A stretch of 64,000 nt of DNA from Didemnitutus sp047777955 (GTDB lineage Bacteria > Verrucomicrobiota > Verrucomicrobiia > Opitutales > Opitutaceae). The position numbers and the translations under genes are program-made. The DNA lies in the NCBI RefSeq assembly GCF_047777955.1, contig NZ_CP180537.1, positions 3,410,001-3,474,000 on the forward strand. Reading direction: 5' to 3'. Shown here piece after piece: positions 26,637 through 36,788 of the stretch; the stretch's first letter is position 1; each line of letters starts with the position of its first letter. Below the pieces are notes generated by a model, which was not told the DNA's origin, did not search any database, and worked only from the letters and a program-made list of their open reading frames with translations.

Positions 26637-29600
26637 GCGCCCGCGACCGGCCGGCCGGCCCGTTCAGGAAATCCGCCAGCTTCGACTGGGCGAGCTTGAG
26701 GAACAGCTGGCTCGGGTCGGGGCGGCTGAGCGTGCCGCCGATCGTGCCGACGTCCTTCATCTTCGCGTAGCCGAGATCGTCCTTCGTGCCGTCGAGCACG
26801 CGCATCTTGCCGAGCAGCTGCTCGACCTTGCCCCGCGCCGCGAGCGTGTAGTTCACCGTCAGCGGCTGGTCGAGGAGCGGCTTGCCGGCGACGTGCGTGA
26901 TCGCGCCCTTGCCGACGAGGCGCACCTCGGGCGAGAGCAGCGTGAACTCGTCGACGCGCAGGTTGAGCGCGTCGTCGCGATTCACGCGCACGACGAACTG
27001 GTCAAACGGGATCTCGGCCAGCGACTGCGCGAGCTGGTCGACCTGGTAGGATTGCCCGGCGACCTTCTCCGCGACGCCCTTGACCTTGTCGCCGCCAAAG
27101 AGCGAGCCGAGCGCGGCGACGGCGTCGACCGCCTTCGTGGCGACCGAGACCTTCTCCGTCGTCCGCTTCAGGCCGCGGAAGACGCCGGCGCGGCTCGTGA
27201 GCTGGAACTGCCCGCGGGTGCGGTCGAGGACCTGGTCGAGATTCACGCCGTCGCCGGTGAAGCCGCCGGCGACCGTCACGATGCCCTCGAGGGTCGGCGG
27301 CTTGCCCGGATCGAACGCCTTGATGAAGGCGCCGGCATCGAAGTCGGTGAGCGAGAAATTGCCGCTGAGGTGATAGGGCGAGGCGCCGCCGTTGAAGCGC
27401 AGGTCGACGCGCGCGCCGAGCCGGCTCTTGTCGTTGATGACGCCCTGCAGCTGCTGGACGGCGACGCGCTGCGGGTCGACGACCACGAAGCCGCTGAGGC
27501 CGCTCATCGTCCAGTCCTTGCCGCGCGTGATGGACTTGAGGTCGAGCGCGAGTTCGCCGCGCAGGCCGGTCCAGAACGGACGGGCGTCGGGCTCGGCGGG
27601 GCGCGACGACGACGCCGCGACCGCCGCGGCGGGCCGGGCCTCGACGCCGCCGGCCGCCTGCACCGGCGCACCGGCGAGGCCGAGCAGGGCGAGCGCGTCG
27701 GCGAGCTCGAGGTGTTCGCCGGTGATCTTGGCCTCGAAAAGAAACCCGTCGGCACGGCGCACGGCCTCGGCGCGGAAGGCGACGTCCGAGCGCTGCCCCA
27801 GGCGGTCGAGCAGGATCGGCGCCTCGAAGCTCAGGCGGCCGTCGGGCGTGCGGGCGGCGCGGAAATTGAGGTTGGCGACCGGCAGCGGCTGGTTGCCCTC
27901 GCGCAGCACGAGGTTGTTGAGCGTGGTGCGCCCCTCGACCTGCACGGTGCGGCCGGCGAGCGCCCCGCGGATCTCGCCGCTGGCGCGACCGGAGGCGAGG
28001 ATCTGGGCGGCGGCGAACGGCGGCTGGGCCGCCATCGCGGCGAGGTCGGCGTTGAACGTCGCGCTCGCGCGCACGCCGTCGGCCGGCGTCGCCTTCACCT
28101 CGGCGGCGGCGGTGAACCAGACGGTCTTGTCGCGGTTGGAGAAGGTCGTGTCGCCGGAAGCGAGGCGCCAGTCGCCGAAGCCGGCGTATTCGAGGAAGGC
28201 GCGGTCTCGATCGTCCAGGCGATCGAGGCGCGGCTGGCGCGTCTCGCCGAGAACGGTGACCTCCTGGAAGCGCAGCGGGGCGACGGGCTTGAGGAAGACG
28301 CGGCCGTCCGCGGTCGTGAGGTTGAACGCGGCGGCCTGGAGCGTGCCGCGCAGCGGAGCGATGGCCTGCACGAGCGGCAACGCGGCGAAATCGACCGTGC
28401 CGATGGTCAGGCGCGCGACGGGCGTGTCGGCGGCGGTGGCCGCCTTCAGCTGCAGGGTCTGCAGGTCGAGCGTGCTCGCGGCCAGCGAGTCGGCGCTGAG
28501 CAGCGCCCGGCCCCGGGCGTCGCCGAGTTCGCCGTGGAAGCTGCGCAGCTCGACGGCGACCGGCGTCACCGTGGCGTCGAGGTCGCCCTGGAGCTGCACG
28601 TGCCCGAGCGGCAGGACCGGCTCGAGCAGGCGCGGCAGGTCGGCGGTGAATTTTCCGCGCACGATGAACTTGTCGGGCTTGGCCTCGGGCAACTCGATCT
28701 GGGCGCCGCCCTGGACGACGTCGCCCGCGGGCGTGCGCAGCGTCAGGGTGTCGACGAAGGCCTGGAGGCTCGTCGGCGTCAGCGTCGCCCGGCTCTGAAA
28801 GGAAAGTTCGGCGCGGTCGAGCACCCGCCGGCCGCCCTGGACGACCGTGAGGGCGTCGACCCGCAACGGCGCGGTCGAGCGCAGCTCGATTTTCTCGCCC
28901 TGGCCTTCCAGCAGCCATTCGCCGCGCACGGCGCCGCCGGAGACGTCCGCGGCGGCCACGAACGGCCGCACCCAGGCGAGCGGGAGCTGGTTCACCGTCA
29001 CGCGGGCGAGCGGGCCGCTGCCGACCGCGGCCACCTGGACGGCGCGCTCCTGGAACTTGATCGTGAGGGGCTGGATCGTCTCGAGCGCGAGCACGGGCTG
29101 GTCGCCGTCGACCTGGAGCTGCAGCCGCTGCACGTTCGCGGCGGCGCGCTCGACGGCGAGGTCGAACTCCGACTGGACGCGCACAGCGCCGATGGCGCGG
29201 AGCGCCGGTTCGAGCGTCTCGAGCGCGGCGAGATTGCCGGCGAGCCGGCCCTGGAGGGCGGCGGCGTGCGTCGCGGCGTTGAAGGCGAACTTGCCCGCGC
29301 CGCTGGCATCGAATTTCGGCAGCGGCCGGCCGAGGAAGAACGGCTCGATCTGCGCCGTGGTCGCGTGCAGCTCCCACGTGCCGCTGCCCTCAGGCGCGCG
29401 CACCGGGAGCGTGGCGGCGACCTTGAGGAGATTGGCGGTGCGGCCGGCCTGCTGGGTGTCGAGGACGAGCGTGACCTGCTCCTGGCCGCCGGCCGACTCC
29501 ATGTCCGCGGTCAGCTTGAGCTGCTGGCCGCTGGACACCTGCGGGCCCTCGGCGTCGAGGGCGAGGACGAGGCTGGCGCGGTCGAACGCCCGCGCGTCGG

Positions 29601-30277
29601 TCTCGCGCACGGTGAACCGGCCGTCGACCCGCAGGGCCGAGACCGCGGCGGCCGGGGTGGCGTCGAGGACGCGGGCCTTGAGTTGGAGCGCGCCTTCGCG
29701 GCCGGGCGCGATGCCGCCGCCGCTGAGCTGGAATTCGACCGCCAAGGGGCGCGGCCCGGGCCGCCGGGCAGCGAGGCGCGGCCGGCGACCTGCACGTCGC
29801 CGACCTGGACGGTGTAGGGCAGCTGCACGCGCGCGAGCGCACCGGGCGCGGCGACGGGAGCGCCCGCGGCCTGCGGGGTGCGCGCGGGCACGAGTTGCGA
29901 GGCGTCGACGGCCAGGCCCGTGATGGCCAGGCGATCGATCTGCACGTGACGGCGCGTGAGGAACTGCCACGCGGAGAACTCGACCTCGGCGCGCTCGGCG
30001 GTGACGACGAGGCCGTCCTGCTCGAAGCGCAGGCCGCCCAGGCGCGCGCTCGAGGGGCCGGCGGCGAGCGACGCGAAGCCGACCTTCAGTTCCGGGTGCT
30101 GCGCGAGCACGCGCCGCGCGGCCCATTGCTGCACGGCCGGCACCATAGCGATGCCGGCGGCGAGCGCGACGAGCGCGCAGAGAATTCCGAAAGTAACGAG
30201 GAGCGGGCGAACCAGCTTCATGGAGCCACCGTTACGACAGATTACGCGGGAATAAGTTGCGGAGGTTTTGACGAAAA

Positions 30278-30307
30278 AGAGCCGCAGCGGTCGGGCCGCG
30301 CGGCTCT
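30278..30307 (-). terminator. Terminator candidate after tolC
   Basis: On the minus strand, AGAGCCGC and GCGGCTCT enclose a 14-base loop and are followed by TTTTCG, 20 bases after the tolC stop. Confidence 0.55.
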
Positions 30308-30326
30308 CGGAGGAAACTCGCGATGC

Positions 30327-31694
30327 TCAGCGGCCCGCGACGAGTTCGTCGGGCAGGCCCATCGCGCGGCGCACGGAGGCGGACGCGACGTTGAAGCTGT
30401 AGTAGGCTTGGAGCTGATTGAGGCGCGCGGTCGTCAGGTCGGTGCGGGCCTGGAGGACGTCGAGCTGGGTCGCGGTGCCGGCGGCGTAGCGGGCATCGGC
30501 GAGGCGGACGGCCTCCTCGGCCTGCTCGACGACCTTCTTGGAGGCCTCGGCGAGCTCGGTGGCTTCCTGCAGCGACGAGAGGGCGCGGCGGACCTCCACG
30601 GAGACGGAGAGCTCGGCCTCGCTGAACGAGAGCCGGGCCTGCTCGAGGGCGGACTTGGCCTGGACGACGCGGCCGCGGGTGGCGACGCCGTCGAAGATGT
30701 TCCAGGTCGACTGCAGGCCCACCGTCACGCCGTCGCGGGAGGCGGCGAAGTCGGAGTAGCCCGGGCGCTTGCGCCAGTCGTAGGCGGCGTAGGCGGAGAG
30801 GTTCGGATAGTAGTTCGACTTGCGGACGGTGACGGTCTCCTCGGCGGCCAGCTCGAGCTTCTTCAGGCGCTGGAGGTCGGGGCGGCGTTCCTTGGCCGTG
30901 GCGAGGGCGGAGGGCAGCTCGTAGCTGACGGGCGTGAACTCCAGCTTGCCGACGAACTCGGGGATCTTGGCCACGTTGGCGCCGTCGCTGGTGACGAAGC
31001 CAAGGGCCTGGCGCAGGTCGTCGATCGCGAGGCGGAAGGCGTTGCGCGCGCTGATGAGCGCGGGCTGGGCGTTGGCGACGGCGACCTCGGCGCGGAGGAC
31101 CTCGAAGTTCGACACGGTGCCGGCCTCGAAGCGGTTCTTCACGTCCTGGAGCTGGCGGCGGAGGAGCTCGACGTTCTGCTCCTGGACCTTGATGCGCTCG
31201 CGGGTGACGAGGACGTTGTAGAACTTCGTGCGGACGTCGAGCAGCGCGGCATCGATGACCGACTGGAGCTGGAGCGTAGCGGCCTCGAGGGCGAGGCGCT
31301 GGGCCTTGACCGCGGCCTGCACGCCGCCGCCGGCGAAGACGACCTGGCGAGCGGTGAGGTTGACCGACCAGGTGCGCTCGTCGCCGGTGCTGGTGGAGAG
31401 CTGCTGGGTGGTGTCCGAGTAGCCGGCGGTGCTCGTGAGGTTCGGGATCTGCTGCGAGCGGACCTCGACGACGATGCCCTCCTGCTGGCGGATGCGCTCC
31501 TTCGCCTGGCGGATGGCGAAGTTGTTATCGAGGGCGAAGGACAGCGCGTAGCTCAGGGAGAGCTCGTCGGGCACCATGTAGCCCGGGTCAGCTTGGCCGT
31601 CGGGCTTGAAGGGCGTCGCGGGCATGTCCGCGAGGAGCGGTTGCGCGAGCGCCAGGGCGGCGACGGCGACGAGGGAGGACGGAACCAGTTTCAT
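30327..31694 (-). CDS. TolC-family outer membrane efflux protein
   Basis: 455 residues with signal peptide (MKLVPSSLVAVAALALAQPLLA). Two homologous halves of long coiled-coil helices (e.g. RFEAGTVSNFEVLRAEVAVANAQ and RYAAGTATQLDVLQARTDLTTAR, the repeated RYxAGT...D/EVLxA motif) build the trimeric channel-tunnel. It is the last gene of the marR-adaptor-pump operon, 14 bases downstream of the RND pump, so it is the dedicated outer membrane exit duct. Confidence 0.93.
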   Translation of the reverse strand: MKLVPSSLVAVAALALAQPLLADMPATPFKPDGQADPGYMVPDELSLSYALSFALDNNFAIRQAKERIRQQEGIVVEVRSQQIPNLTSTAGYSDTTQQLSTSTGDERTWSVNLTARQVVFAGGGVQAAVKAQRLALEAATLQLQSVIDAALLDVRTKFYNVLVTRERIKVQEQNVELLRRQLQDVKNRFEAGTVSNFEVLRAEVAVANAQPALISARNAFRLAIDDLRQALGFVTSDGANVAKIPEFVGKLEFTPVSYELPSALATAKERRPDLQRLKKLELAAEETVTVRKSNYYPNLSAYAAYDWRKRPGYSDFAASRDGVTVGLQSTWNIFDGVATRGRVVQAKSALEQARLSFSEAELSVSVEVRRALSSLQEATELAEASKKVVEQAEEAVRLADARYAAGTATQLDVLQARTDLTTARLNQLQAYYSFNVASASVRRAMGLPDELVAGR

Positions 31695-31708
31695 GGGAAG
31701 GCGGGAGT

Positions 31709-34700
31709 TTACTTGGCCGGGACCGCAACGCCAGCCTCGGGTGCCGCCGGGACGGCGGCGCGAGCCTTGGCGTGGTCGCGGGCGATGAGCATGTAGAACG
31801 CAGGCACGACGAAGAGCGTGAAGACAGTGCCGATCGCCATGCCAACGACGAGCACCCAGCCGATGGAGTTACGCGAGGCGGCGCCCGGGCCCTTGACGAA
31901 GATGAGCATCAGGTGGCCGAAGACGGTCGCGGCGGAGGTCATGAGCACGGGCCGCAGGCGGGTGGCGGCGGCGCGGCGGATGGCCTCGATCTTGGCGACG
32001 CCCTCCTCCTGCAGCGTGTTCGCGAACTCGACGATGAGGATGCCGTTCTTCGCGATCAGGCCGACGAGCGTGATGAGGCCGATCTGCGAATAGATGTTGA
32101 GCGAGGTCTTCCAGAGGAAGATCGGGATCATCGCGCCGAAGAAGGCCAGCGGCACGGAGCCGAGCAGGATGATGAACGGATCGCGGAAGCTGTTGAACTG
32201 CGCGGCGAGCACGAGGAAGATCAGCACGAGCGCGAGCACGGCGGCCTTCCACAGGGCCTCGCCCTCGGTGCGCAGCTGGCGGGACTGGCCGCCGTAGTCG
32301 ATCGAGTAGCCGGGCGGGAGGATCTCCTTGGCCTTGGCCTCGAGTTTCTTGAGCGCGTTGTCGATGCTCGGGCCGACGCCGGTGATCTTGACCGAGTTGA
32401 GCTGCTGGAAGCGGTTGAGCGCGCGCGGCTGCACGGTGTCCTGGAGCGTGGCGATGGTGGAGAGCGGGATGAGCTGACCGTTGGGGCCGCGGACGTGGTA
32501 GTTGAGGAGCTGGTCGGCGTTGAGGCGCTGGCCGCGCTCGACCTGCGGGATGACGCGGTAGCTGCGGCCGTCGTTGATGAAGCGGTTGACGTAGCCGCCG
32601 CCGAGCATGGAGCCGAGGTCGCGGGCGATGTCGGAGAGGCTCAGGCCCATCGCGGCGACCTTGTCCTTGTCGATCACGATCTCGACCTGCGGGAGGTCGA
32701 ACTTGAGGTCGGAGTCGGCGAAGTAGAAGGTCGGCGCCTTGTTCGGCTCGTTGGCCTCGGTGTTGGCGTAGAGGACGAGCTGGTTGGCGTATTCGAGCAT
32801 CTCGCGGTGGTCGGCGGTCGAGCGGATGACGAACTCGATCGGCAGCGAGCCGCCGGAGGGCAGCGGGTCGGGCGTGGTGATGACCACGTTCATGCCCGGA
32901 ATGGCCGCGGCGGGAGCCTGGAGCGTCCGCTCGATCTCGAGGGAGCTGCGTTTGCGCTCGGACCACGGCTTGAGCAGGATGCCGGCGAAGCCGAAATTGC
33001 TGCCGGTGATCTGGAACGACTGCGAATACTCCGGCACGCTCTCGAACATCTTCTGGACCTCCTTGGCGAAGATCACGTTGTGGTCGATGGTCGAGGTCGG
33101 CGACGGCAGGAGGATCGAGAACACGATGCCCTGGTCCTCCTTCGGCGCCAGTTCGCGCTGGGCGAACATGAAGAACACGGGCAGCAGCGCGGTGAGCAGC
33201 ACGGCGACGGTGAGCGTCACGGGCACCCAGCCGAGGCTGGCGCCGACGATCTTTTCGTAGCGGTTGCGCAAGCGGTCGAAGAGGTGGTTGATGGTGCCGG
33301 TGAGGCCCTTCTCCTCGGCATCGTGGCCTTGGAGGAGGTAGGCGCTGAGCATCGGCGACAGCGTGAGGGCGACGAAGCCCGAGACCATGACCGCGCCGGC
33401 GAGCGTGAAGGCGAACTCGCGGAAGAGCGCGCCGGTGAGGCCGCCCTGGAAGCCGATCGGCGCGTAGACCGCAGCCAGCGTGATCGTCATCGAGATGACG
33501 GGGCCGACGAGCTCGCGGGCGCCGAGGATGGCGGCCTCGATGGGCGTCTTGCCCTCGCGGATGTGGCGCTCGATGTTCTCGACGACGACGATGGCGTCGT
33601 CGACCACGATACCGACCGCGAGCACGATGGCGAGGAGGGTGAGCAGGTTGATGGTGAAGCCCAGCGCCATCATCAGGAACAGCGCGCCGATGAGCGACAG
33701 CGGCATCGCCACCAGCGGGATGAGCACCGAGCGGAAGGAGCCCATGAAGAGGAAGATCACGATGGCGACGATCGCGAGCGTCTCGGAGAGCGTCTTGAGG
33801 ATCTCGCTCAGGGCGTCGTCGATATACTTGGTGGCGTCGTAGGCGATGGAGGCCTTGAGGCCGGCGGGCAGCGCGCGCTCGATCTCGGGCATGGCCTCGC
33901 GGACGCGCTTGATCACCTCGACGGTGCTCTCGTTGGGGAGGACCCAGATGCCCATGAAGGTGGCGGTCTTGCCGCCGAAGCGGACCTCGGAGTCGTAGTT
34001 CTCGGCGCCGAGCACGACGTCGGCGACGTCGGAGAGGCGGACGATGGCGCCGTTCTGCTCGGCGACGACGAGGCGCTTGAACTCCTCGACGCTCTTCAGG
34101 TCGGTGTTGGCGACGAGGGAGACGGAGAGCATGGAGCCCTTGGTCGAGCCAACGGCGGCGAGGGCGTTGTTGGCGGCCAGGGCGGTGCGGACCTGGGCGG
34201 GGCTGAGGTTGCGGGCGGCCAGTTCATCGGGCTTGAGCCAGATGCGCATGGCGAAGACGCGGCCGCCGAGGATGTCGGCCTTCTGCACGCCCTTCACGGC
34301 GGAGAGGCGCGGCTGCACCATGCGGCTGAGGTAGTCGGTGATCTGGTTCTGGTCGAGCGAGTCGGAGTAGAAGCTCAGATACATCGACGCGAACTGGTTG
34401 TCCGCGGTCTCGACGCTGATGGTGGGCGACTCGGACTCGGGCGGCAGCTCGTTGCGGACCTGCTCGATCTTGGAGCTGATCTGCGCGAGGGCGGCGTTGG
34501 TGTCGTAGTTCAGGCGCAGGTAGACCTTGATGGTGCTGAGGCCCGCGGTGGACTGCGACTCCATGTAGTTGATGCCGTCGACCTGCGCGATCACGCGCTC
34601 GAGCTGGGTGGTGATGTAGCCGCGGACGGTGTCGGCGCTGGCGCCGAAGTAGACGGTGGTGACGTTGACGACCGCGCTGTCGCTGCGCGGGTATTGGCGG

Positions 34701-34810
34701 GTGTTCAGCTGGAAGTAGGCCACCACGCCGAGGACGAGGATGACGATGTTGACCACCAGCGCGATGACGGGCTTGCGGACGAACAGGTCAGTGAAACTTT
34801 TCGAGAGCAT
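31709..34810 (-). CDS. RND multidrug efflux pump, AcrB/MexF (HAE1) type
   Basis: 1033 residues, the usual length. N-terminal FVRKPVIALVVNIVILVLG is the first helix. The proton-relay aspartates are in GIVVDDAIVVVENIERHIR. Two large periplasmic loops and 12 membrane segments are in place, and the C-terminal half repeats the pattern (LIAKNGILIVEFANTLQEEG). Expels drugs or other toxic compounds across both membranes with the adaptor and TolC encoded alongside. The substrate is unknown. Confidence 0.95.
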   Translation of the reverse strand: MLSKSFTDLFVRKPVIALVVNIVILVLGVVAYFQLNTRQYPRSDSAVVNVTTVYFGASADTVRGYITTQLERVIAQVDGINYMESQSTAGLSTIKVYLRLNYDTNAALAQISSKIEQVRNELPPESESPTISVETADNQFASMYLSFYSDSLDQNQITDYLSRMVQPRLSAVKGVQKADILGGRVFAMRIWLKPDELAARNLSPAQVRTALAANNALAAVGSTKGSMLSVSLVANTDLKSVEEFKRLVVAEQNGAIVRLSDVADVVLGAENYDSEVRFGGKTATFMGIWVLPNESTVEVIKRVREAMPEIERALPAGLKASIAYDATKYIDDALSEILKTLSETLAIVAIVIFLFMGSFRSVLIPLVAMPLSLIGALFLMMALGFTINLLTLLAIVLAVGIVVDDAIVVVENIERHIREGKTPIEAAILGARELVGPVISMTITLAAVYAPIGFQGGLTGALFREFAFTLAGAVMVSGFVALTLSPMLSAYLLQGHDAEEKGLTGTINHLFDRLRNRYEKIVGASLGWVPVTLTVAVLLTALLPVFFMFAQRELAPKEDQGIVFSILLPSPTSTIDHNVIFAKEVQKMFESVPEYSQSFQITGSNFGFAGILLKPWSERKRSSLEIERTLQAPAAAIPGMNVVITTPDPLPSGGSLPIEFVIRSTADHREMLEYANQLVLYANTEANEPNKAPTFYFADSDLKFDLPQVEIVIDKDKVAAMGLSLSDIARDLGSMLGGGYVNRFINDGRSYRVIPQVERGQRLNADQLLNYHVRGPNGQLIPLSTIATLQDTVQPRALNRFQQLNSVKITGVGPSIDNALKKLEAKAKEILPPGYSIDYGGQSRQLRTEGEALWKAAVLALVLIFLVLAAQFNSFRDPFIILLGSVPLAFFGAMIPIFLWKTSLNIYSQIGLITLVGLIAKNGILIVEFANTLQEEGVAKIEAIRRAAATRLRPVLMTSAATVFGHLMLIFVKGPGAASRNSIGWVLVVGMAIGTVFTLFVVPAFYMLIARDHAKARAAVPAAPEAGVAVPAK

Positions 34811-34877
34811 GAAGAGGGGGAGTTGCTTGCGTGGATGAGGCCGCGCGAGCGCGGCGGACGACAGGCGCGCGGGCGGC

Positions 34878-35993
34878 TCAGGTGTTGGCCGGCTTCGGGT
34901 GCGCGTCGTGGGTCGGCTGGGCGATGTTGTTCACCTGGACGGGCATGCCGTTGCGCAGCTTGAACACGCCGGTGGAAACGATCTGGTCGCCGGCCTTGAT
35001 GCCGGTGACGGCGATGAGGTCGCCGCGGGTGGCGCCGAGCTGCACGAACTGCTGGCGCACGCCGAGGAATTCCTTGCCGTCCTGGCCCTTGACCTTCTCA
35101 ACCACGAAGACGGAGTTGCCGTAGGAGGCGTAGGAAATCGCGGTGGCGGGAACGACGACGAGGTTCTGGGACTGCGGCAGCTGCACCTCGACGCGGGCGA
35201 ACATGCCGGCGCGGAGCTGCTCGTTCGGGTTGGCCAGCGTGGCCTGGACGGAGACGTTGCGCGTGGCGGCGTCGACCTCGGAGTTGATCGCGTTGATCTT
35301 GCCCTCGAACGGCTGCGGGAAGGCGTCGATGCTGACCCGCACGGTCTGGCCGATGGCGAGGTCGGGCAGCTGGCGTTGCGGGACGTTGAAGTTGGCGTAA
35401 ATCGGGTCGAGCTTCTGCAGCGGCAGGAGCGCGCGGCCCTTGGAGATATACTGGCCGAGGTTGACGAGACGGATGCCGACGCGGCCGTCGAACGGCGCGC
35501 GGACGTGCTTCTTGGCGATCTGGGCCTCGAGGGCGGCGACGTCGGCCTGGGCCTGGCGGGAAGTGGCTTCGGCGGCGTCGTATTCGGACTTCGAGGTGGC
35601 CTGCTGGCTCCAGAGTTCCTTGGCGCGGGTGAGGTTGATGGCGGCGAGATTGGCGCGCGCCTGGGCGGCCTTGAGCTGGGCGACCTCGACGGAGGTGTCG
35701 AGTTCGACGAGCAGGTCGCCGGCCTTCACGGCCGTGCCGCTGTCGGCCGCGATGCGGACGATCGTGCCATCGGCATCAGCGCTGATGGTGACGCCCTCGA
35801 CCGGCGCGAGCGTGCCGATCGCGCTGAGCGTGGGGTGCCACTGCACGGCCTGCGCCTCGACGGTCGCGACGGCGGCGGGCGGGTGCGAGTGATCCTGCGC
35901 GGACATTTCCTTGATCTGAGCAACCTTGACGGCGCCCAGCAGCAGGACGACGGCGACGAAGCCGGAGAGAGCGATGGCAAACTTCTTGAACAT
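34878..35993 (-). CDS. RND efflux periplasmic adaptor
   Basis: 371 residues. One N-terminal hydrophobic anchor (FAIALSGFVAVVLLLGAVKVA) is followed by the lipoyl/barrel-sandwich hybrid (GTLAPVEGVTISADADGTIV, then RAPFDGRVGIRLVNLGQYI) around a short alpha-hairpin, a beta-barrel domain (PQRQLPDLAIGQTVRVSID) and the membrane-proximal domain. It bridges the inner-membrane pump and the outer-membrane duct. Position in the operon is between marR and the pump. Confidence 0.94.
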   Translation of the reverse strand: MFKKFAIALSGFVAVVLLLGAVKVAQIKEMSAQDHSHPPAAVATVEAQAVQWHPTLSAIGTLAPVEGVTISADADGTIVRIAADSGTAVKAGDLLVELDTSVEVAQLKAAQARANLAAINLTRAKELWSQQATSKSEYDAAEATSRQAQADVAALEAQIAKKHVRAPFDGRVGIRLVNLGQYISKGRALLPLQKLDPIYANFNVPQRQLPDLAIGQTVRVSIDAFPQPFEGKINAINSEVDAATRNVSVQATLANPNEQLRAGMFARVEVQLPQSQNLVVVPATAISYASYGNSVFVVEKVKGQDGKEFLGVRQQFVQLGATRGDLIAVTGIKAGDQIVSTGVFKLRNGMPVQVNNIAQPTHDAHPKPANT

Positions 35994-36023
35994 GGGAGGA
36001 CGTGGTTAGGTTCGTGGGGAAAT

Positions 36024-36599
36024 TCAGGCGGACTTGGGCGTGGGAACGTGCGGGGGCAGCGTCGAGACCTGCCGTTGGATCTTGCTCAGGAGCTGGACGA
36101 GCGTCTTGCGCTCGTCCGCGCTGAGAGCGCCCATCACCTCGCTCGCACCGCGGAAGTGGACCGGCAGGAACGTGGTGAGGAAGTTCTCCGCTTTCCGCGT
36201 CAGGCGCACCAGCAACATACGACGATCCGAGGGATCGGGCTCACGAACCACGTAACCGTCGCGTTCAAGCGTGTCGATCAGCCCCGTCATGGTGGCGCGA
36301 GTGACGCCGGCGGCCTCGGCCAGCTCGGCCGGCGTGCGCGGACCACAGGGCGGCTGCGTGATCGGCACGTCGCCCGTGCGCGGCTCCGAGCTGCGCCACA
36401 GCAGCATCAGCACGCCAAAGCGCCCCTGGGAGATGCCGTGCGCCGCCAGACGCCCCTCGGACAGGGCGAAGACATCGTCCGCGGTGCGGAGCAAATGCAG
36501 GTAGGCCTCGGCCGCGGACGGATCGAGCTCGGGAAACTCGCGCGCCGCCTCTAGGAGGCATTCGTAGCGCGGTAGATCCTTGAGCATCAGGTGAGGCAT
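36024..36599 (-). CDS. MarR-family transcriptional regulator
   Basis: 191 residues with a winged helix: RFGVLMLLWRSSEP, recognition-helix region RTPAELAEAAGVTRATMTGLIDTLERDGYVVREPDPSDRRMLLVRLT (read in pieces), wing residues DRRM. Starts at ATG 36599; the longer frame to 36707 has unlikely sequence and overlaps the operator candidates. It is the first gene of the efflux operon, so it most likely represses itself and the pump and is released by a phenolic or other small ligand. Confidence 0.9.
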   Translation of the reverse strand: MPHLMLKDLPRYECLLEAAREFPELDPSAAEAYLHLLRTADDVFALSEGRLAAHGISQGRFGVLMLLWRSSEPRTGDVPITQPPCGPRTPAELAEAAGVTRATMTGLIDTLERDGYVVREPDPSDRRMLLVRLTRKAENFLTTFLPVHFRGASEVMGALSADERKTLVQLLSKIQRQVSTLPPHVPTPKSA

Positions 36600-36622
36600 G
36601 GCGAAAGTAAGGGAGCTGACTG

Positions 36623-36678
36623 TTAGCTTCCTAATGAATTTCGCAAGCGGAGTTTCTTGAAATCTAGCCGAACGGCTA
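36623..36678. promoter_or_regulatory. Operator candidates of the marR-efflux operon
   Basis: Two short inverted repeats lie upstream of marR: TTAG-CTTC-CTAA at 36623-36634 and TAGCC-GAAC-GGCTA at 36665-36678. Dyads with TTAG/CTAA ends close to the own gene are common for MarR-type repressors. Autoregulation is inferred. Confidence 0.42.
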
Positions 36679-36739
36679 ACTCGCCGGGGGAAAACCCGAT
36701 ATGACACTCGGGAGCCTGCCGGGCGGAAGCCGCAAAAAA

Positions 36740-36759
36740 GCCCGCACTCGCGTGCGGGC
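36740..36759 (-). terminator. Rho-independent terminator of tkt
   Basis: Stem GCCCGCAC/GTGCGGGC with a 4-base loop; on the minus strand it is followed by TTTTTTGCGG. It lies 30 bases after the transketolase stop. Confidence 0.88.
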
Positions 36760-36788
36760 TTAGGGGGAAGCGACTGGAAAACCGGGGC

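Noticed and set aside
30327..36599. AsmA-like gene as part of the efflux operon
   Set aside because: A hairpin with T-run separates it from tolC, and AsmA-type proteins are not part of tripartite pumps.
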